Of a DNA stretch of 7,029 bases, positions 5,199-7,029 are shown in pieces. This DNA comes from Clostridia bacterium (GTDB lineage: Bacteria > Bacillota > Clostridia > Oscillospirales > Acutalibacteraceae). Both the position numbers and the translations under genes were made by a program. The notes beneath the pieces were generated by a model. It saw nothing but the letters and a program-made list of their open reading frames with translations, ran no database searches and was not told the DNA's origin. The DNA is taken from the NCBI GenBank assembly GCA_900769375.1, contig CAAGGN010000189.1, forward strand, positions 1 through 7,029. Direction: 5' to 3'. How positions within the stretch are numbered: position 1 is the stretch's first letter; every line of letters begins with the position of its first letter.

Positions 5199-6251
5199 AT
5201 GGAGTTAAGATTTGCGGTTGCGCGAATAGTTACGGTATCGGTGCTTTGTATAGCTGTATTTTTTGGCGGCGGCGCGCAGATTTTATACCCAAAGGATAGT
5301 TTTGTATCTTCGGTTTTGCCCGAAGCTCCACCTTCCTCCGTTAAGGAAGATACAGAAATCAAACTACCGTCTGCACCGCAAACCGAAACACAGAACGAAA
5401 CTAACGATGCACCTCAAAGTACTGAAGGCGAAAGTGTTCCAACCGCTTCTTCGGGCACGGTTTTAGGCAAGGTAGTAGAACGATTTATTTCCCCATATAC
5501 CGCCAATACTTCTTATAACAATGTTTATTTAAAAAACAATACCTCTTTAAAAATTGATTTGAAGGAATTCTTAAACGCTCCTTTAGGTTTTAAGGTAGAG
5601 AAAAACGGCGCTCCGCAGGTGCTTATAATGCATACCCACACTACCGAAACCTTTTTAAACGAAAGCCGCGACACCTACACCGATACAGACCTTAGCCGTA
5701 CCACCGATACAAATAAAAATATGGCTTTTCTCGGTAAAATCGTTGCAGATAAACTAAATGGCGCAGGTATTGTAACCCTTCACGATACTACTTTGCACGA
5801 TTACCCTTCCTATTCGGGCAGTTACACCCGTTCCGCCAAAACCGTTTCTTCCTATCTTAAAAAATATCCCGATATAAAAATCGTTTTAGATTTACACCGA
5901 GATGCCATAGCGCAGAACGATACGGATAAGGTGAAGCTTACCGCCGATATAAACGGCAAAAAGGCGGCGCAGATTATGCTTGTTATGGGAGCGCAAGCGG
6001 GCTCGGTTAAAAACTTTACTAATTGGAAGGAAAATCTTAAGCTTGCAGTAAAACTTCAACAAAATTTAGAAACTATGTACCCTTCCCTCGCCCGTTCCAT
6101 AAGTTTAGTAGCGAAAAACTATAACGGAAGCTTATCCACGGGCTCTATGCTTATTGAAATGGGAACGGATGCCAATTCAATCGAGGAAGTTACCTATTCG
6201 GCGGAGCTATTATCAAACGCTCTTATAAACACATTAAATAATTTAGGATGA
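5199..6251 (+). CDS. spoIIP: Stage II sporulation protein P (SpoIIP), engulfment cell-wall hydrolase
   Basis: Mother-cell, membrane-anchored peptidoglycan hydrolase (amidase/endopeptidase) that works with SpoIID and SpoIIM to thin septal wall and drive engulfment. 350 aa. Residues 8-24 form a single N-terminal membrane segment with no basic cluster beyond R4 and R9. Residues 40-86 are a Pro/Ser/Thr/Glu-rich linker, and the hydrolase domain runs from about 90 to the end. Conserved motifs: VLIMHTHTTETF (141-152; H145, H147, E150), RTTDTNKNM (167-175), VLDLHRDAI (229-237; H233) and MLIEMGTDANSIEE (317-330; E320). The His and Glu residues are the likely metal ligands and catalytic groups. Start supported by GAGAGG (5185-5190) 8 nt before the ATG. 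It lies 46 bases after gpr and 6 before the next small gene, consistent with cotranscription. Very secure. Confidence 0.95.
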   Translation: MELRFAVARIVTVSVLCIAVFFGGGAQILYPKDSFVSSVLPEAPPSSVKEDTEIKLPSAPQTETQNETNDAPQSTEGESVPTASSGTVLGKVVERFISPYTANTSYNNVYLKNNTSLKIDLKEFLNAPLGFKVEKNGAPQVLIMHTHTTETFLNESRDTYTDTDLSRTTDTNKNMAFLGKIVADKLNGAGIVTLHDTTLHDYPSYSGSYTRSAKTVSSYLKKYPDIKIVLDLHRDAIAQNDTDKVKLTADINGKKAAQIMLVMGAQAGSVKNFTNWKENLKLAVKLQQNLETMYPSLARSISLVAKNYNGSLSTGSMLIEMGTDANSIEEVTYSAELLSNALINTLNNLG

Positions 6252-6257
6252 TAAAAA

Positions 6258-6455
6258 TTGAAACTGTTTTTTAAAAGTTTTTATTTAAGTTTAGTAATTG
6301 CCGTATGTTTTTTGTTTTTTTGTTTTGGCATTGGTAAAACCTATGAAAATATACGGCTTATCGGCTTCGGCGAATATAAAGAAGCCGTAGAAATAACAAG
6401 CACATCCATTAGAATTCTCGATTTCGAATATGAATTCAAAAACCCCGAGTTTTAA
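6258..6455 (+). CDS. Small single-pass membrane protein of unknown function, downstream of spoIIP
   Basis: 65-residue protein starting at TTG, with AGGA (6245-6248) 9 nt upstream inside the end of spoIIP, whose stop codon lies 6 bases before this start. I do not recognise a named family. Residues 1-6 are short and basic (MKLFFK), 8-26 form one strongly hydrophobic, aromatic-rich membrane helix, and the remaining ~40 residues (GKTYENIRLIGFGEYKE, then an alternating hydrophobic stretch ITSTSIRILDFEYEF) look like a small beta-rich extracytoplasmic domain or a cytoplasmic tail, depending on topology. No lipobox and no export cleavage site are evident. Tight placement after spoIIP suggests cotranscription and perhaps a role at the sporulation septum; this is inference. 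The last five codons and the stop lie in the terminator stem-loop. A real gene is likely because of the spacing, the ribosome binding site and the coherent membrane-protein composition. Confidence 0.75.
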   Translation: MKLFFKSFYLSLVIAVCFLFFCFGIGKTYENIRLIGFGEYKEAVEITSTSIRILDFEYEFKNPEF

Positions 6456-6475
6456 ACTCGGGGTTTGATTTTATT
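6440..6475. terminator. Bidirectional intrinsic terminator between convergent genes
   Basis: A 3-A / 3-T flanked GC stem (AAACCCCGAGT at 6440-6450 with ACTCGGGGTTT at 6456-6466) has a 5-nt loop. T-rich sequence follows on the plus strand (6469-6475), and a T run (AAAAA at 6438-6442 on plus) follows on the minus strand. It can therefore end both the sporulation transcript and the gene entering from the right. The small gene's stop codon lies in the loop. Confidence 0.92.
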
Positions 6476-7029
6476 TAACAGTATTTTTTAAACTCTTAAT
6501 TAGTTTATTATAAGATGACGAGGTTATACGTCCCATATCAACACCGTTTATACTATACTGATATTTTGTAGCGCTATATTTAGTAAATTTAAGTTCTACA
6601 GGAGCTCTGCCATCCGTAAAGTCGATTTTTATGGTTGTATCAGCAGGAGCGCTCAAAGTTTCAGTTCCGAAATCGGTGCACATAAGTTCAACGAAAACGG
6701 TATAGAAATCCTTGAAATTCTCATACTTTATGGCCTTATCGCCCAAAGTTACGGAATAGGGATTTTCTGCCTCTTCATCGTTTTTGGTGATATTGAATTC
6801 ATAGGTTTCGCCCGAAGAGGTAACTGCAAACTTGGAAATATCAAGAACAGAATATACGGCTACAGGCGCATAATAAAAGTCGGAGGGCTTACTGTCAAAC
6901 ACCTTAACGTATGCCTTTGCAACCTTCTTGATATTCTTGCTTTCATCGGTAATAACGGCGCAGTAGGTTTCATCAACCTCGGAGATTTTAAAGAATTTTT
7001 CTTCTCCCTTAATGCTAATTCTAACCTCA
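6471..7029 (-). CDS. C-terminal part of a DUF4340-like, probably extracytoplasmic protein (5' end outside window)
   Basis: 185 residues of open frame enter from the right edge and end at the TAA at 6471-6473. The GTG at 6900-6902 is an internal Val codon, not the start, because the frame continues upstream without a stop. The visible part has no hydrophobic segment and is rich in charged and aromatic residues. It reads as repeated short beta-strand units: a YYAPVAVYSVLDISKF segment, YEFNITKND, IKYENFKDFYTVFVEL, then IKIDFTDGR and YQYSINGVDMGRI. This layout resembles the C-terminal half of clostridial DUF4340 proteins, often encoded after ABC-transporter and Gld-like auxiliary genes; I base this on overall pattern rather than a diagnostic motif. 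Being the last gene before a terminator fits the end of such an operon. A signal peptide or membrane anchor would be in the missing N-terminus. Confidence 0.6.
   Translation of the reverse strand, partial: EVRISIKGEEKFFKISEVDETYCAVITDESKNIKKVAKAYVKVFDSKPSDFYYAPVAVYSVLDISKFAVTSSGETYEFNITKNDEEAENPYSVTLGDKAIKYENFKDFYTVFVELMCTDFGTETLSAPADTTIKIDFTDGRAPVELKFTKYSATKYQYSINGVDMGRITSSSYNKLIKSLKNTVK

Noticed and set aside
6900..6902. GTG as the start of a 143-residue protein at the right edge
   Set aside because: The same frame stays open for 42 more codons to the window edge without a stop, and no ribosome binding site precedes the GTG; it is an internal Val codon.

Overview
The window looks like a piece of chromosome from an anaerobic, endospore-forming Clostridia-type Firmicute. 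The evidence is a gpr-spoIIP sporulation pair, a flavin-dependent thymidylate synthase (ThyX), strong AGGAGG-type ribosome binding sites, TTGATA/TATAAT promoters with extended -10 elements, AT-rich spacers and moderate-GC genes. The family or genus cannot be fixed from the sequence alone. It reads as ordinary chromosome: no insertion sequence, phage, CRISPR, tRNA or rRNA signal is visible.

Left half (1-2890, minus strand). One compact operon is read right to left: thyX, tmk, a DJ-1/PfpI-family gene and mltG, which runs off the left edge. A strong promoter (TTGATA-17 bp-TATAAT with TG extension, 2945-2973) drives it. The genes are tightly packed: tmk starts inside the end of thyX, the DJ-1 gene starts in an ATGA overlap with the tmk stop, and mltG starts 4 bases after the DJ-1 stop with its ribosome binding site inside that gene. 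ThyX makes dTMP and Tmk phosphorylates it to dTDP, so these two are consecutive pathway steps. MltG is a peptidoglycan chain terminator at the membrane. The Tmk-like protein has Gly where the family's DR(Y) motif normally has Asp.

Divergent spacer (2891-3113). It holds two back-to-back promoters and a perfect 16-bp AT palindrome between them.

Middle (3114-4298, plus strand). This is a single-gene transcription unit for an enlarged, divergent ribose-phosphate pyrophosphokinase (376 aa), closed by a strong intrinsic terminator. Its product PRPP feeds nucleotide synthesis, which fits the thymidylate genes across the divergent promoter.

Right half (4340-6475, plus strand). The sporulation cluster is gpr (protease that degrades spore DNA-binding SASPs at germination), spoIIP (cell-wall hydrolase of the engulfment machine), and a 65-residue TTG-started membrane protein of unknown function. 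The cluster ends at a terminator that also serves the convergent gene.

Right edge (6471-7029, minus strand). This is the C-terminal part of a probably extracytoplasmic protein resembling DUF4340, the downstream end of an operon lying outside the window.

I see no clear undescribed system. The best leads are the Tmk-like DR-motif change, the spoIIP-linked small membrane protein, the DJ-1 gene coupled to thyX-tmk, and the palindrome between the divergent promoters.
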